This document shows, piece by piece, positions 23,844 through 32,390 of a DNA stretch of 64,000 nucleotides (positions within the stretch are counted from its first letter, which is position 1; every line of letters begins with the position of its first letter). The translations under genes and the position numbers were made by a program. The notes under the pieces are model-generated. The model did not search any database. It worked only from the letters and a program-made list of their open reading frames with translations, and was not told where the DNA came from. The DNA lies in the NCBI GenBank assembly GCA_910575585.1, contig CAJTGF010000025.1, positions 1 to 64,000 of the forward strand. The letters run 5' to 3'. The DNA comes from Clostridiaceae bacterium (GTDB lineage Bacteria; Bacillota; Clostridia; Lachnospirales; Lachnospiraceae).

Positions 23844-25043
23844 ATGACTCTGGCGAAACAAATTGATAAGTGGTATCGGGCCGGAGCGCACGAAGAAACG
23901 GTCAAGGCCATTCTCAATCTGGCGCAAGCCGATGTGACCGACGCCCTGACCGAGGATCTGGCTGTTGCCTACAATAATCTGGGCCAATATCAAAAAGCTA
24001 TGGGGGCGCTGAAACATATGGACTTTCAAAACCGCAGCTCCCCTCACTGGCACTACTGCATGGGGTACGCCCTTTACTATGCCGCTGCTGATTCCCCCAC
24101 CCGCGAAAAACAAAGGGCGCTGCTTGAAGGAGCGTTTCATTCCTTCTTTCGCGCCTTAAAACTGAAACCGGAAAAAGGGCTGGAATCAGAATGCAAGGAG
24201 TTCCTGGCATGGATCACCGAAGACCTAAACAGCACGGAGCTTTCCGATCCTTCTCCCCGCAAAGAGCGGGAGGGGGCTTTTTGCTGCTCCATACTGCTGT
24301 CCGGCGCCTGGTTTGACAAAGAAAAATTTATCCGGGATTTTTATACGGACTGGTCCGTGCATATCACTTTGTCTGATGATGATGACAATGTCCTGACGCC
24401 CCACAGCCCCTGTCTGATATTTACGGCGGATAACATTACGGCTGCCATTACCATGATCCCCTCCCCGGCGCCTGAAAAAGAGGCCCTCAAGGCTGCTGCC
24501 TGCAATTACCTGTGGCCCAATGCGGTGAAAGTAACGCAAAAGCACAAAGCCCATCTTCTGATCACGGTGCTGGATGCCAAGGCGCCGCTTATGGAACAGG
24601 GGCTGCTTCTTGTAAAAATAGCCTCCACCTGCTGTCTCCAGCTTTCCGCCACAGGCGTTTTTACCGGCGCAGCGGTCTATCAGCTGGGACTTTACCGCAA
24701 TCTGTCCTCTGTCATAAGAGATGGACGGCTTCCTGTCTTCAACTGGATCTGGTTTGGTCTTTACCGGACGCCCCGGGGGGTCAGCGGTTATACCTATGGG
24801 CTGGAAGTGTTTGGAAAAGATGAGATAGAAATATCCGATACGGATATGGAACCTGACAGACTGCGCGGCATCCTTGTGGATCTGGCCTCCTGTGTGCTGG
24901 AAGACTGCGCTGTTTTTCAGGACGGGGACACGGTGGAAGTGGCCGGGTACAAAAAACTTCCCGTTGCCCGCAGTAAGGGGATCGCTCTTCCGGGCGCAAC
25001 ATTGAAGATATCGTTTTTAAGCCCCCGTCTTACCGTCCTATAA
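23844..25043 (+). CDS. TPR-like / DUF4261 domain protein
   Basis: 399 residues. The first about 125 are helical and TPR-like (VAYNNLGQYQKAMGAL, then YALYYAAADSPTREKQRALL). From about residue 145 the DUF4261 domain follows: CSILLSGAWFDKEKFIRDFY, AAITMIPSPAPEKEA, NYLWPNA and SGYTYGLEVFGKDEIEISD. DUF4261 has no known function. The start is the ATG about 12 bp after GAGGAG; a preceding ATG is closed after two codons. It has no signal or membrane segment and stands alone. A role in protein interaction or immunity to a toxin would be guesswork. Confidence 0.75.
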   Translation: MTLAKQIDKWYRAGAHEETVKAILNLAQADVTDALTEDLAVAYNNLGQYQKAMGALKHMDFQNRSSPHWHYCMGYALYYAAADSPTREKQRALLEGAFHSFFRALKLKPEKGLESECKEFLAWITEDLNSTELSDPSPRKEREGAFCCSILLSGAWFDKEKFIRDFYTDWSVHITLSDDDDNVLTPHSPCLIFTADNITAAITMIPSPAPEKEALKAAACNYLWPNAVKVTQKHKAHLLITVLDAKAPLMEQGLLLVKIASTCCLQLSATGVFTGAAVYQLGLYRNLSSVIRDGRLPVFNWIWFGLYRTPRGVSGYTYGLEVFGKDEIEISDTDMEPDRLRGILVDLASCVLEDCAVFQDGDTVEVAGYKKLPVARSKGIALPGATLKISFLSPRLTVL

Positions 25044-25049
25044 CGAAAA

Positions 25050-25101
25050 ATCACCTTTCCTTTCCTGCCGGCATGGGGCCAATCAGAAAAAGAAAGGTGA
25101 T
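25050..25101. terminator. Possible terminator between convergent genes
   Basis: ATCACCTTTC (25050-25059) pairs with GAAAGGTGAT (25092-25101) across a 32-nt loop. It lies between the DUF4261 gene (ends 25043) and the lipoprotein gene (minus strand, ends 25116). The long loop weakens the call. Confidence 0.45.
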
Positions 25102-25115
25102 ATCTTGTGCTGCTT

Positions 25116-25625
25116 CTACTCTACGGACCAGGCATTCCCCCCTACCGGGCGGTACTCTCCCTGGGGAATCATATCCTCTATGATCCAGGTCTCCGGATCA
25201 TCCTTGGTGGCGTCCGGTCCCACCATCACATAGATCCCGTACTGCGCCAGATAGCCGCCGTAGGATTCCGTGTCAGATTGGGCATAGGCGCTGTTCTGCA
25301 AGGCGATCAGGTCATTAAAGCCTTTCACCACCTTGGTAGCGTAATCGGACGCCTCCTTGCCGGAGATCTCTTCATTTACCAGGAGATAAAACTTTACTAC
25401 ATTCTCCTCCGGATACACCCCTGCGTTGACCGATGCGGCAAACGGATACATGTCCGTGTCCGCGTAAATGGAAGAGAAATCCTCCCAAACCTGCTCCCAC
25501 ACAATGCCGTTCACCGGCTGATACTGATCGTCATACTTCTGTTTGTTTCCATATACAATGTTGCTTTTCGTACATCCGCATAATAACAGGCAGACGCTTG
25601 CCATCAATACGATCCAGCGTTTCAT
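25116..25625 (-). CDS. Lipoprotein of unknown function
   Basis: 169 residues. The N-terminus MKRWIVLMASVCLLLCGCTK is a lipoprotein signal with LCGC as the lipobox (Cys18). The mature part is a mixed alpha/beta domain with VVKFYLLVNEEISGKEASDY and YGGYLAQYGIYVMVGP. I do not recognise the family. It is anchored to the outer face of the membrane. No co-transcribed partner is present on the same strand; the next gene upstream runs the other way. Confidence 0.75.
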   Translation of the reverse strand: MKRWIVLMASVCLLLCGCTKSNIVYGNKQKYDDQYQPVNGIVWEQVWEDFSSIYADTDMYPFAASVNAGVYPEENVVKFYLLVNEEISGKEASDYATKVVKGFNDLIALQNSAYAQSDTESYGGYLAQYGIYVMVGPDATKDDPETWIIEDMIPQGEYRPVGGNAWSVE

Positions 25626-25729
25626 GATTTTGCGTTCCTCCTTCTTTCGATCGTTTGTATTATAAAGGATAACTCCGCATTTTTACAGGGGTTTTCACAA
25701 AAAGTCAGAAAAACTTCATATTTTTCTCC

Positions 25730-25758
25730 TTGCCATTTCCTGGTATCGGTGGTATTAT
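25730..25758 (+). promoter_or_regulatory. Promoter of the BCCT transporter gene
   Basis: TTGCCA (25730-25735), 17 bp, TATTAT (25753-25758). Just downstream TGTTCAA (25758-25764) and TTGAACA (25787-25793) form a 7-bp inverted repeat that ends next to the ribosome binding site, a possible operator or translational control hairpin. Confidence 0.65.
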
Positions 25759-25808
25759 GTTCAATATGATTTATTTTTTCTTATTTTTGAACACAAGGAG
25801 GACTTACC

Positions 25809-27350
25809 ATGAAACGCAAACCTCTCGCTCCTGTCTCCAAGGCTCCTGCCGGGCTGGACTGGATCACCACTTTGATCCCTTTTGTCTCCATCCTGCTTTT
25901 GTGCGCCGTATTTTTCACCGTTCCCCAAGAATCCGGGCGCGTGGTGGCATCCATCCGCTATTTTTTAGGGGATGAACTGGGAAGCTGCTATCTTCTCATG
26001 GGACTTGGGATCTTCCTGTGTTCCCTGTATATAGCCTTTTCCCCTTATGGGACTATCCGCTTAGGCGCTGACCAAAAGCCCCGGTACTCTTCCTTCCAGT
26101 GGGGCTCCATGATGTTTACCGCCGGGCTGGCGGCTGATATCCTGTTCTATTCGCTGTGCGAGTGGATCTTGTACGCAGGGGAACCCCGTATCTTACAGAT
26201 GGGGCAGATGCAGGACTGGGCTTCCACATATCCCCTGTTCCACTGGGGGCCTATCCCATGGAGTTTCTATATGGTGCTGGCTGTGTCGTTTGGCTTTATG
26301 CTCCATGTGCGAAAACGCAGCAAGCAGAAATACTCCGAAGCCTGCCGTCCTCTCCTGGGCTCCCATGTAGACCGGCTCCCTGGCAGGCTGATTGATCTGA
26401 CCGCCGTATTTGCTCTCCTTGCCGGAACCGCCACCACCTTCTCTCTGGCCACGCCTCTTCTGTCAGCCGCCGTCAGCCGCCTGTTTGGTCTGCCCCAGAA
26501 TCACCTGCTGACCATCGCCATCCTGGTGATCATCTGCATTACCTACACCGTTACCGTATATTTCGGCATGAAAGGCATCGCGAAACTGGCCGCTTCCTGT
26601 TCCTATTTGTTCTTTGCCCTTTTGGCCTATGTGCTCATAGGCGGGGGGAAGCCCCGGTACATTATCGAGACCGGCATTACGGCCCTTGGCAGCCTGACCC
26701 AGAACTTTATCACCCTGTCCACCTGGACCGATTCCTTGCGGACCTCCTCCTTTCCCCAGAACTGGACCATCTTCTACTGGGCTTACTGGATGGTATGGTG
26801 CGTGGCCACGCCGTTTTTCATAGGCTCCATCAGCAGAGGACGGACCATCCGCCAGACCATACTGGGAGGCTACTTATACGGGTTGTCCGGAACCTTTACC
26901 TCCTTCATTATCCTGGGCAATTACGGCCTGGGGCTGCAGGTGACCGGAACCCTGGATCTGATGGATCTGTACGCCAGGACCGGCGATCTCTACCAAGTGA
27001 TCCTCTCCCTCATGGAAACGCTCCCTCTCCCAAAGGCGGGCCTGGGGCTTCTGGCAGTATCCATGATCGCCTTTTACGCTACCTCCTTTGACGCCCTGAC
27101 CATGGTTGCCTCCACCTATTCCTACAAGGAACTTCCCGAAGGGGCCGAGCCTGACAAACAAGTGCGGCTGTTCTGGGCAGCGCTCCTTATGCTGCTGCCC
27201 ATTACCCTTATTTTCTCCGACAGCTCCATGGCCAGCCTGCAGTCCGTGTCCATTATCGCGGCTTTTCCCATTGGCATTATCATCCTGCTGATTGTGGCCA
27301 GCTTCTTTAAAGATGCCAAATCTTACCTGAAAGAGCAGGAAAAAGGCTGA
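25809..27350 (+). CDS. BCCT family (betaine/carnitine/choline) transporter
   Basis: 513 residues with 12 predicted membrane segments. The signature of the family is present: NWTIFYWAYWMVWCVATPFF followed by GSISRGRTIRQ. These sodium- or proton-coupled symporters import quaternary ammonium compounds such as glycine betaine, carnitine or choline. Import of choline or carnitine would fit an anaerobe that uses them as carbon, nitrogen or electron sources or for osmoprotection. It would also fit wall decoration with phosphocholine, since LicD-type and choline-binding-type genes are in the window. The gene is alone with its own promoter. Confidence 0.93.
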   Translation: MKRKPLAPVSKAPAGLDWITTLIPFVSILLLCAVFFTVPQESGRVVASIRYFLGDELGSCYLLMGLGIFLCSLYIAFSPYGTIRLGADQKPRYSSFQWGSMMFTAGLAADILFYSLCEWILYAGEPRILQMGQMQDWASTYPLFHWGPIPWSFYMVLAVSFGFMLHVRKRSKQKYSEACRPLLGSHVDRLPGRLIDLTAVFALLAGTATTFSLATPLLSAAVSRLFGLPQNHLLTIAILVIICITYTVTVYFGMKGIAKLAASCSYLFFALLAYVLIGGGKPRYIIETGITALGSLTQNFITLSTWTDSLRTSSFPQNWTIFYWAYWMVWCVATPFFIGSISRGRTIRQTILGGYLYGLSGTFTSFIILGNYGLGLQVTGTLDLMDLYARTGDLYQVILSLMETLPLPKAGLGLLAVSMIAFYATSFDALTMVASTYSYKELPEGAEPDKQVRLFWAALLMLLPITLIFSDSSMASLQSVSIIAAFPIGIIILLIVASFFKDAKSYLKEQEKG

Positions 27351-27374
27351 AACATAGACTCCATCAGATACACA

Positions 27375-27416
27375 TCAGGCGGCGCGGACCATAATTTTTT
27401 GGTCCGTGCCGCCTGA
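27375..27416. terminator. Hairpin between convergent BCCT and ABC-F genes
   Basis: A 17-bp stem (27375-27391 with 27400-27416, one G-U) formed around TCAGGCGGC and GCCGCCTGA, loop TAATTTTT. It lies 25 bp past one stop codon and 9 bp past the other. It lacks a flanking T-run, so termination may depend on the strength of the stem. Confidence 0.6.
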
Positions 27417-27425
27417 AAGCGCCAT

Positions 27426-29069
27426 CTATTCTTCTGAAAACTCGTCTTCTTTCTCCGTGATCGTAAATACCTGTCTCTTGCGGGCCATCTCATCATTTTC
27501 CAGATACTCGTCATAGGTAGTGATCTTGTCAATCAGCTGGCCGCCTACGATCTCCATAATGCGGTTTGCCGTGGTCTGCACGATCTGATGGTCACGGGAG
27601 GAGAAGATCAACACTCCCGAAAACTTCATCAATCCGTTGTTCAGCGCCGTGATAGCCTCCATATCCAGATGGTCCGTAGGCTCATCCAACATAAGGACAT
27701 TGGCCCCGGAGATCATCAGTTTAGACAGCATGCACCTCACTTTCTCCCCTCCGGAAAGGACTTTCACTTTCTTTACTCCGTCCTCCCCCGCAAACAGCAT
27801 ACGCCCCAAAAAGCCGCGGACATAGGTAGCGTCCTTCTCCGGGGAATACTGGGTCAGCCAGTCCACAATGGTATCGTCATTGGCAAACTCCGCCGAATTG
27901 TCCTTGGGGAAATAGGACTGGGTGGTCGTAAGGCCCCATTTGTAGCTTCCCTCGTCCGGCTCCATCTCCCCGGCAAGGATCTTAAACAGCACGGTCTTGG
28001 CCTGCTCGTTAGGCCCCACCAGGGCAACCTTGTCCTCCCTGTTAAGGATAAAGGAAATATTGTCCAGAACCTTGACCCCGTCAATGGTCTTGGATAAATT
28101 CTCCACCGTCAGCACCTCGTTGCCGATCTCCCGAAACGGCCGGAAATCAATATACGGATACTTTCTGCTGGAGGGCTTGATATCATCCAGCTCAATCTTC
28201 TCCAGCGCCCTCTTCCTGGACGTGGCCTGTTTGGATTTGGAGGCATTGGCGGAGAATCTTTGGATAAATTCCTGGAGTTCTTTGATCTTCTCCTCCTTCT
28301 TCCGGTTGGCCTCCTTCATTTGGCGGACCATCAGCTGGCTGGACTCATACCAGAAATCATAATTTCCCGCGTACAGCTGGATCTTGCCATAGTCAATATC
28401 CGCCGTGTGGGTACATACTTTATTAAGGAAATAACGGTCATGGGACACCACAATAACGGTGTTTCCAAAGCCGATCAAAAACTCCTCCAGCCACGCGATG
28501 GCGTCCAGATCCAGATGGTTGGTAGGCTCGTCCAAAAGCAGGATATCCGGGTTGCCGAAAAGGGCCTGGGCCAGCAGCACCTTAACCTTTAAAGAACCTA
28601 CCAGATCCTTCATCAGCGTGTAGTGGTGCTCCGTCTCCACTCCAAGGCCGTTAAGGAGATTGGCTGCGTCCGACTCTGCTTCCCAGCCGTTCATCTCCGC
28701 AAATTCCGCTTCCAGATCCGCCGCGCGGATCCCGTCCTCGTCGCTGAAATCTTCCTTCATGTAGATGGCGTCTTTTTCTTTCATCACTTCATACAGGCGG
28801 GGATTGCCCATAATCACCGTATCCAGCACCGGATACTGATCATATTTAAAATGGTCCTGCTGCAGGAAGGAAAGACGCTGTCCGGGAGTAATAACCACGT
28901 CCCCGGTGGTGGACTCCAGCTGTCCCGACAAAATTTTTAAAAACGTAGATTTTCCGGCTCCGTTGGCGCCGATAAGGCCATAACAGTTGCCCTCTGTAAA
29001 TTTGATATTTACATCCTCAAATAACGCTTTCTTGCCAACCCGCAGGGTTACATTGTTTGCACTGATCAT
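27426..29069 (-). CDS. ABC-F family ATPase (ribosome-associated, YbiT/YkpA-like)
   Basis: 547 residues, from the ATG behind AAGGTG; a GTG three codons earlier overlaps the HIT stop. Two ATP-binding cassettes lie in one chain without membrane segments: Walker A GANGAGKST at about 36-44, Walker B ILLLDEPTNHLD, an ABC-F linker rich in Lys/Glu (AKEANRKKEEKIKELQEFIQ type), and the second cassette with GPNEQAKTVLFK and LSGGEKVR. The first signature is LVGSLKVK instead of LSGGQ, and the second Walker A has Ala for Gly. ABC-F proteins act on the ribosome in translation. It is the last gene of the xre-thrE-pyrC-hit operon. Confidence 0.9.
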   Translation of the reverse strand: MISANNVTLRVGKKALFEDVNIKFTEGNCYGLIGANGAGKSTFLKILSGQLESTTGDVVITPGQRLSFLQQDHFKYDQYPVLDTVIMGNPRLYEVMKEKDAIYMKEDFSDEDGIRAADLEAEFAEMNGWEAESDAANLLNGLGVETEHHYTLMKDLVGSLKVKVLLAQALFGNPDILLLDEPTNHLDLDAIAWLEEFLIGFGNTVIVVSHDRYFLNKVCTHTADIDYGKIQLYAGNYDFWYESSQLMVRQMKEANRKKEEKIKELQEFIQRFSANASKSKQATSRKRALEKIELDDIKPSSRKYPYIDFRPFREIGNEVLTVENLSKTIDGVKVLDNISFILNREDKVALVGPNEQAKTVLFKILAGEMEPDEGSYKWGLTTTQSYFPKDNSAEFANDDTIVDWLTQYSPEKDATYVRGFLGRMLFAGEDGVKKVKVLSGGEKVRCMLSKLMISGANVLMLDEPTDHLDMEAITALNNGLMKFSGVLIFSSRDHQIVQTTANRIMEIVGGQLIDKITTYDEYLENDEMARKRQVFTITEKEDEFSEE

Positions 29070-29074
29070 CTCAT

Positions 29075-29503
29075 TCACCTTTCTGACAATTCTTTGCGAA
29101 GTTTCTCCGCCATAGCTTCATATTCCTCATCGGTCAGATAGACCTTGTCCGGATTCATCTGGAAGGTGCCGCCCCACTCGTCGCCCCCCTTATACTTGGG
29201 CACAATATGCATGTGAAGATGGCATCCCGTATCCCCATAAGCCCCGTAATTCACCTTATCGGGATGGAACAGTTTATGGACAGCCCTTGCTACCTTGGCC
29301 ACGTCGGCAAAAAACGCGCTGCGCTCCTCATCGCTGATATCGATCATCTCGCTTACATGGTCCTTATAGGCCAGGATCACCCGTCCCGGCTTGCTCTGCT
29401 CTTTGAAAATATAGACATACCCGGTATCCATGGCGCAGACCGGATACCCAAACTTGGCCACCAGTTCCCCTTGCATACAATATGCGCAATTCTGATCTTT
29501 CAT
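29075..29503 (-). CDS. HIT family nucleotide-binding hydrolase
   Basis: 142 residues. The histidine triad reads HLHMHIVPKY near residue 95, preceded by DTGCH. The N-terminal CAYCMQG gives a CxxC pair, often zinc-binding in HIT proteins. HIT proteins split nucleotide phosphoramidates or dinucleotide polyphosphates. The gene lies 21 bp downstream of pyrC and directly in front of the ABC-F gene in the same operon. Confidence 0.9.
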   Translation of the reverse strand: MKDQNCAYCMQGELVAKFGYPVCAMDTGYVYIFKEQSKPGRVILAYKDHVSEMIDISDEERSAFFADVAKVARAVHKLFHPDKVNYGAYGDTGCHLHMHIVPKYKGGDEWGGTFQMNPDKVYLTDEEYEAMAEKLRKELSER

Positions 29504-29524
29504 GATGATTCTCCTTCTATTAGA

Positions 29525-30790
29525 TTAATTTTGGAATACAACTTTTCCCTCACAGAGAGTATAATAGACCTTTCCCTTCAGCGTCCACCCCTGGAACGGG
29601 GAATTGTCTGCTTTTGAGCAAAACCGGTCCACCGTAAAACATTGGCAGGGATCAAAAATAACCAGATCCGCCGGCGCCCCCACTGCCATGCGCCCGCACT
29701 CCAGACCATAAAGCCGCGCCGGGTTCAGGCTCATCTTGGCCATCAGTTCCGCCATGGTCAGATATCCCTTGTCCACCAGCTCCGTGATGCCAAGCGCCAG
29801 GGCAGTCTCCAGCCCTATGATACCGCTTGGCGCCTGGGTAAAGGCTTGCCCTTTTTCCTGCCTGCTGTGGGGAGCGTGGTCCGTGGCTATGATGTCAATG
29901 GTCCCGTCCTGCAGGCCCCCGATCAGCGCCCGGCGGTCTTTCTCGGTCCTTAAAGGAGGGTTCATCTTTGCCAGGGTTCCGTATTTTAATACGGCCTCTT
30001 CGGTCAGCGTAAAATGATGGGGTGTTACTTCCGCCGTTACCTTTGCCCCCATCTTCTTTGCGGCCCGCACCATCTCCAATCCGCCTGCAGAGCTGATATG
30101 CTGAATATTGACTTTTGCTTTGGTGTGTAAGGCGATCATGCAGTCCCGGGCTATGAGGCTGTCCTCAGCCACGGCCGGGGAGCCGTAAATCCCCATCTGC
30201 CGGGACGCCTCCCCGTGATTGACGCCGTTTTCTTTTATGAATCCCGGGTCCTCCTCATGAAGGCTCACCGGCGCGTCCAGCGCTGCCGCCTGCTTCAGGG
30301 CCTGCCGTAGCAATTCTCCGTCCATCAGAGGGATACCATCATCGGTAAAGCCGCAGGCCCCTGCCTTTTTCAGCTCTTCCATATCCGTAAGCTCTTTTCC
30401 TTTCAACCCTACGGATACCGCCGCCGCCGCCAGCACATGGATCTTTGTCTTTTTTCCCTCTTCTATAACATACTCCAAAATTTCCCTGCTGTCCACCACA
30501 GGTTTTGTGTTAGCCATACACACTACGGTGGTAAATCCGCCTGCCGCCGCCGCCGCCGCTCCGGTACGGATATTCTCCTTGTGTGTAAATCCCGGATCCC
30601 TGAAATGAACATGGATATCCACCAGCCCGGGCGCCACCATAAGCCCCGCAGCGTTGATCACCTGCTCATAGCTTCCGTCGTCGGCAAAATCACCGATCCC
30701 TGCGATCCTGCCGTCTTTTATGATCACGTCCGCCTGCTTCTCTTCTCCCTTTTCCGGGTCAACGACCCTTCCGCCCCGAATCAACACCAT
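29525..30790 (-). CDS. pyrC: Dihydroorotase (class I), pyrimidine biosynthesis
   Basis: 421 residues. It cyclises carbamoyl-aspartate to dihydroorotate. Zinc-binding motifs are intact: VDIHVHFRDPG (about 59-69), HISSAGG, EVTPHHF and IATDHAPHS. An in-frame ATG at 30811 overlaps the upstream stop (ATGA), but the ATG at 30790 has GGAGGG at the right distance and gives the usual N-terminus MVLIRGGRVVDP. It is unusual for pyrC to sit between thrE-type and HIT genes rather than with other pyr genes; no other pyr gene is in the window. Confidence 0.95.
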   Translation of the reverse strand: MVLIRGGRVVDPEKGEEKQADVIIKDGRIAGIGDFADDGSYEQVINAAGLMVAPGLVDIHVHFRDPGFTHKENIRTGAAAAAAGGFTTVVCMANTKPVVDSREILEYVIEEGKKTKIHVLAAAAVSVGLKGKELTDMEELKKAGACGFTDDGIPLMDGELLRQALKQAAALDAPVSLHEEDPGFIKENGVNHGEASRQMGIYGSPAVAEDSLIARDCMIALHTKAKVNIQHISSAGGLEMVRAAKKMGAKVTAEVTPHHFTLTEEAVLKYGTLAKMNPPLRTEKDRRALIGGLQDGTIDIIATDHAPHSRQEKGQAFTQAPSGIIGLETALALGITELVDKGYLTMAELMAKMSLNPARLYGLECGRMAVGAPADLVIFDPCQCFTVDRFCSKADNSPFQGWTLKGKVYYTLCEGKVVFQN

Positions 30791-30807
30791 ACCATTTATC
30801 CCTCCTG

Positions 30808-31251
30808 TCATTTCCCGTTTCCTGCCTTTTTCCACCTGACCCGGAACAGCCTTTGTGGAAGCTGGAATACAAACACAATAGCCAGTACAATGGCCACAGC
30901 CACCTTGACAGCCGTAAAGCCTTTTTGCGCCGCCATCTCCATCTCCCCGGTCACGATGTAGTAGGCAGTCCAGTATATCCCGCCTCCTGGTACAAGAGGA
31001 AAGATGCCGCTGATCAGAAAGATGGTCACCGGACACCGCTCCTTCACCGCAAACAGCCTTGACAGCAGCACAACCAGGATCGCCGCGAAAAGCGTGGCCT
31101 CCGGCGGCGAACAGCCCGGCAGCAGCAGACAATACAAAAGCCACCCCGCGCCTCCGATAAACCCGCAGTACGGATAATACGCCCTGGGTACGCTGTACAG
31201 CACGGAAAATCCGATGGTCCCCGTCACAGCCGCCAACACCTGCCCTATCAT
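30808..31251 (-). CDS. Threonine/serine exporter family, C-terminal half (DUF3815-type)
   Basis: 147 residues from the ATG behind GGAGG; an ATG 21 bp upstream has a less suitable ribosome binding site. Four to five membrane segments are visible, including IFPLVPGGGIYWTAYYIVTG, a conserved element of the ThrE C-terminal half. The N-terminal half is encoded by the gene just upstream. The two together would form a complete ThrE-type amino-acid exporter. The stop overlaps a possible pyrC start (ATGA), so the operon is tightly packed. Confidence 0.85.
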   Translation of the reverse strand: MIGQVLAAVTGTIGFSVLYSVPRAYYPYCGFIGGAGWLLYCLLLPGCSPPEATLFAAILVVLLSRLFAVKERCPVTIFLISGIFPLVPGGGIYWTAYYIVTGEMEMAAQKGFTAVKVAVAIVLAIVFVFQLPQRLFRVRWKKAGNGK

Positions 31252-31279
31252 CTTCCTCCCACCTCCATACACACCTTTG

Positions 31280-32050
31280 TTACAGCACCATCAGTCTTTG
31301 TCTGACTGTGTACACCAGCCCTACCCCCATGGCGATACAGAAAAACACCAGCAAAGCATCGATCAGACGCACGGTTCCAGCAATATAATTTTCGTCGGCA
31401 ATATCCCGGATCGCATTGGTAAACGCCACCCCGGGTACCAGAGGGATGATGGATCCGATGACGATCTGATCCAGATTCTGCCCGATTCCCAGTTTATAAA
31501 ACACCATTGAGGCTACTGTGGCCACGGCTCCTCCGGCAATGTTGGACACCATTTTGTTAAGGTAAGGGCTGCTTATGTACAGCACAAATATATATAGAAA
31601 GAACCCGGCCAAAAATGCCGCCAGACAGTCTCTTACGGTCCCGCCGTAAAGATAGCAGAACGCCCCGCTTCCGATGCCGGAGCTTAAAATCTGCATGTGT
31701 TTTGATTTTCCCGGCATGCGCCGTATCTCCTCCAGGCGCTGCCGAACCTCCTCGATGGTATAGCGGCCCTCCTCCACCTCTCTGGACAGCTGGTTCACTG
31801 CCGCCACCCGGTTTAGATGGGAACCGCTTACAGGGATATGCTGCACCTTTGCGAACGCCTCCTCCTCCCGGTTTCCTGACGTCACAAAGATCCCGTTACT
31901 TAAAATAAAGGCACTACCGGACTTGATCCCGTAATGCCTGCAAATTCGGTTTATGGTTTCCTCCACCCGAAATATTTCGGCGCCATTTTCCAGCAGAATA
32001 TGTCCTGCCTCTATGGCAACCTCCATGATTTCCCTTTCCTCCTCTACCAT
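31280..32050 (-). CDS. Threonine/serine exporter family, N-terminal half (DUF1212-type)
   Basis: 256 residues behind AAAGGAG. A cytoplasmic N-terminal domain (IMEVAIEAGHILLENGAEIF, then FILSNGIFVTS) is followed by about five membrane segments from residue 120. The segment IGSIIPLVPGVAFTNAIRDI is the conserved ThrE element. It would export threonine/serine, or a similar solute, together with the product of the next gene. It follows an XRE regulator by 17 bp. Confidence 0.88.
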   Translation of the reverse strand: MVEEEREIMEVAIEAGHILLENGAEIFRVEETINRICRHYGIKSGSAFILSNGIFVTSGNREEEAFAKVQHIPVSGSHLNRVAAVNQLSREVEEGRYTIEEVRQRLEEIRRMPGKSKHMQILSSGIGSGAFCYLYGGTVRDCLAAFLAGFFLYIFVLYISSPYLNKMVSNIAGGAVATVASMVFYKLGIGQNLDQIVIGSIIPLVPGVAFTNAIRDIADENYIAGTVRLIDALLVFFCIAMGVGLVYTVRQRLMVL

Positions 32051-32067
32051 GCCCGACTCCTTTATCT

Positions 32068-32307
32068 TTAATCCTCCGGCTCCAGTTCGTCGAAGATGTC
32101 TGAGTCATAAAATTCTCTCATAGTTACTCCGAGACCTTCCGCGATTTTTTTAATATTCACAATGCCGGGATTTTGACTTTTTCCGTGCAGGATACTCTTT
32201 ACGGTTGACGGCGGCATACCGGTCTGATAGATCAGCGCGTATTCTGTCAGCCGTCTCTGTTTTCGAAGCTCATTGATCCTTAAATTAGTAGCTTCACAAA
32301 TTCTCAT
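32068..32307 (-). CDS. Small XRE-family helix-turn-helix regulator
   Basis: 79 residues. The helix-turn-helix is RRLTEYALIYQTGMPPSTVKS, ending KKIAEGLGVTMREFYDSDIF, then an acidic tail. It is almost only a DNA-binding domain. It is the first gene of the operon xre-thrE-thrE-pyrC-hit-abcF, so it may autoregulate it. A short dyad GGATA-GTG-TATCC lies 22 bp upstream (32330-32342) and could be its operator. Confidence 0.85.
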   Translation of the reverse strand: MRICEATNLRINELRKQRRLTEYALIYQTGMPPSTVKSILHGKSQNPGIVNIKKIAEGLGVTMREFYDSDIFDELEPED

Positions 32308-32329
32308 GACACACCCTCCTGTTTTTTTA

Positions 32330-32342
32330 GGATAGTGTATCC
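32330..32342. promoter_or_regulatory. Short dyad upstream of the XRE gene, possible operator
   Basis: GGATA-GTG-TATCC is a perfect 5-bp inverted repeat with a 3-bp spacer, just upstream of the XRE ribosome binding site. It is short, so chance is possible. Confidence 0.3.
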
Positions 32343-32390
32343 GAAATTTGTAGGGAAATAGGTCACCTTGTCGACTTTTGGGTTTCCTCT

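Noticed and set aside
29525-31144. 539-codon version of dihydroorotase starting at 31144
   Set aside because: The extension reads through the thrE-type gene in another frame and has no ribosome binding site; the ATG at 30790 is well supported.
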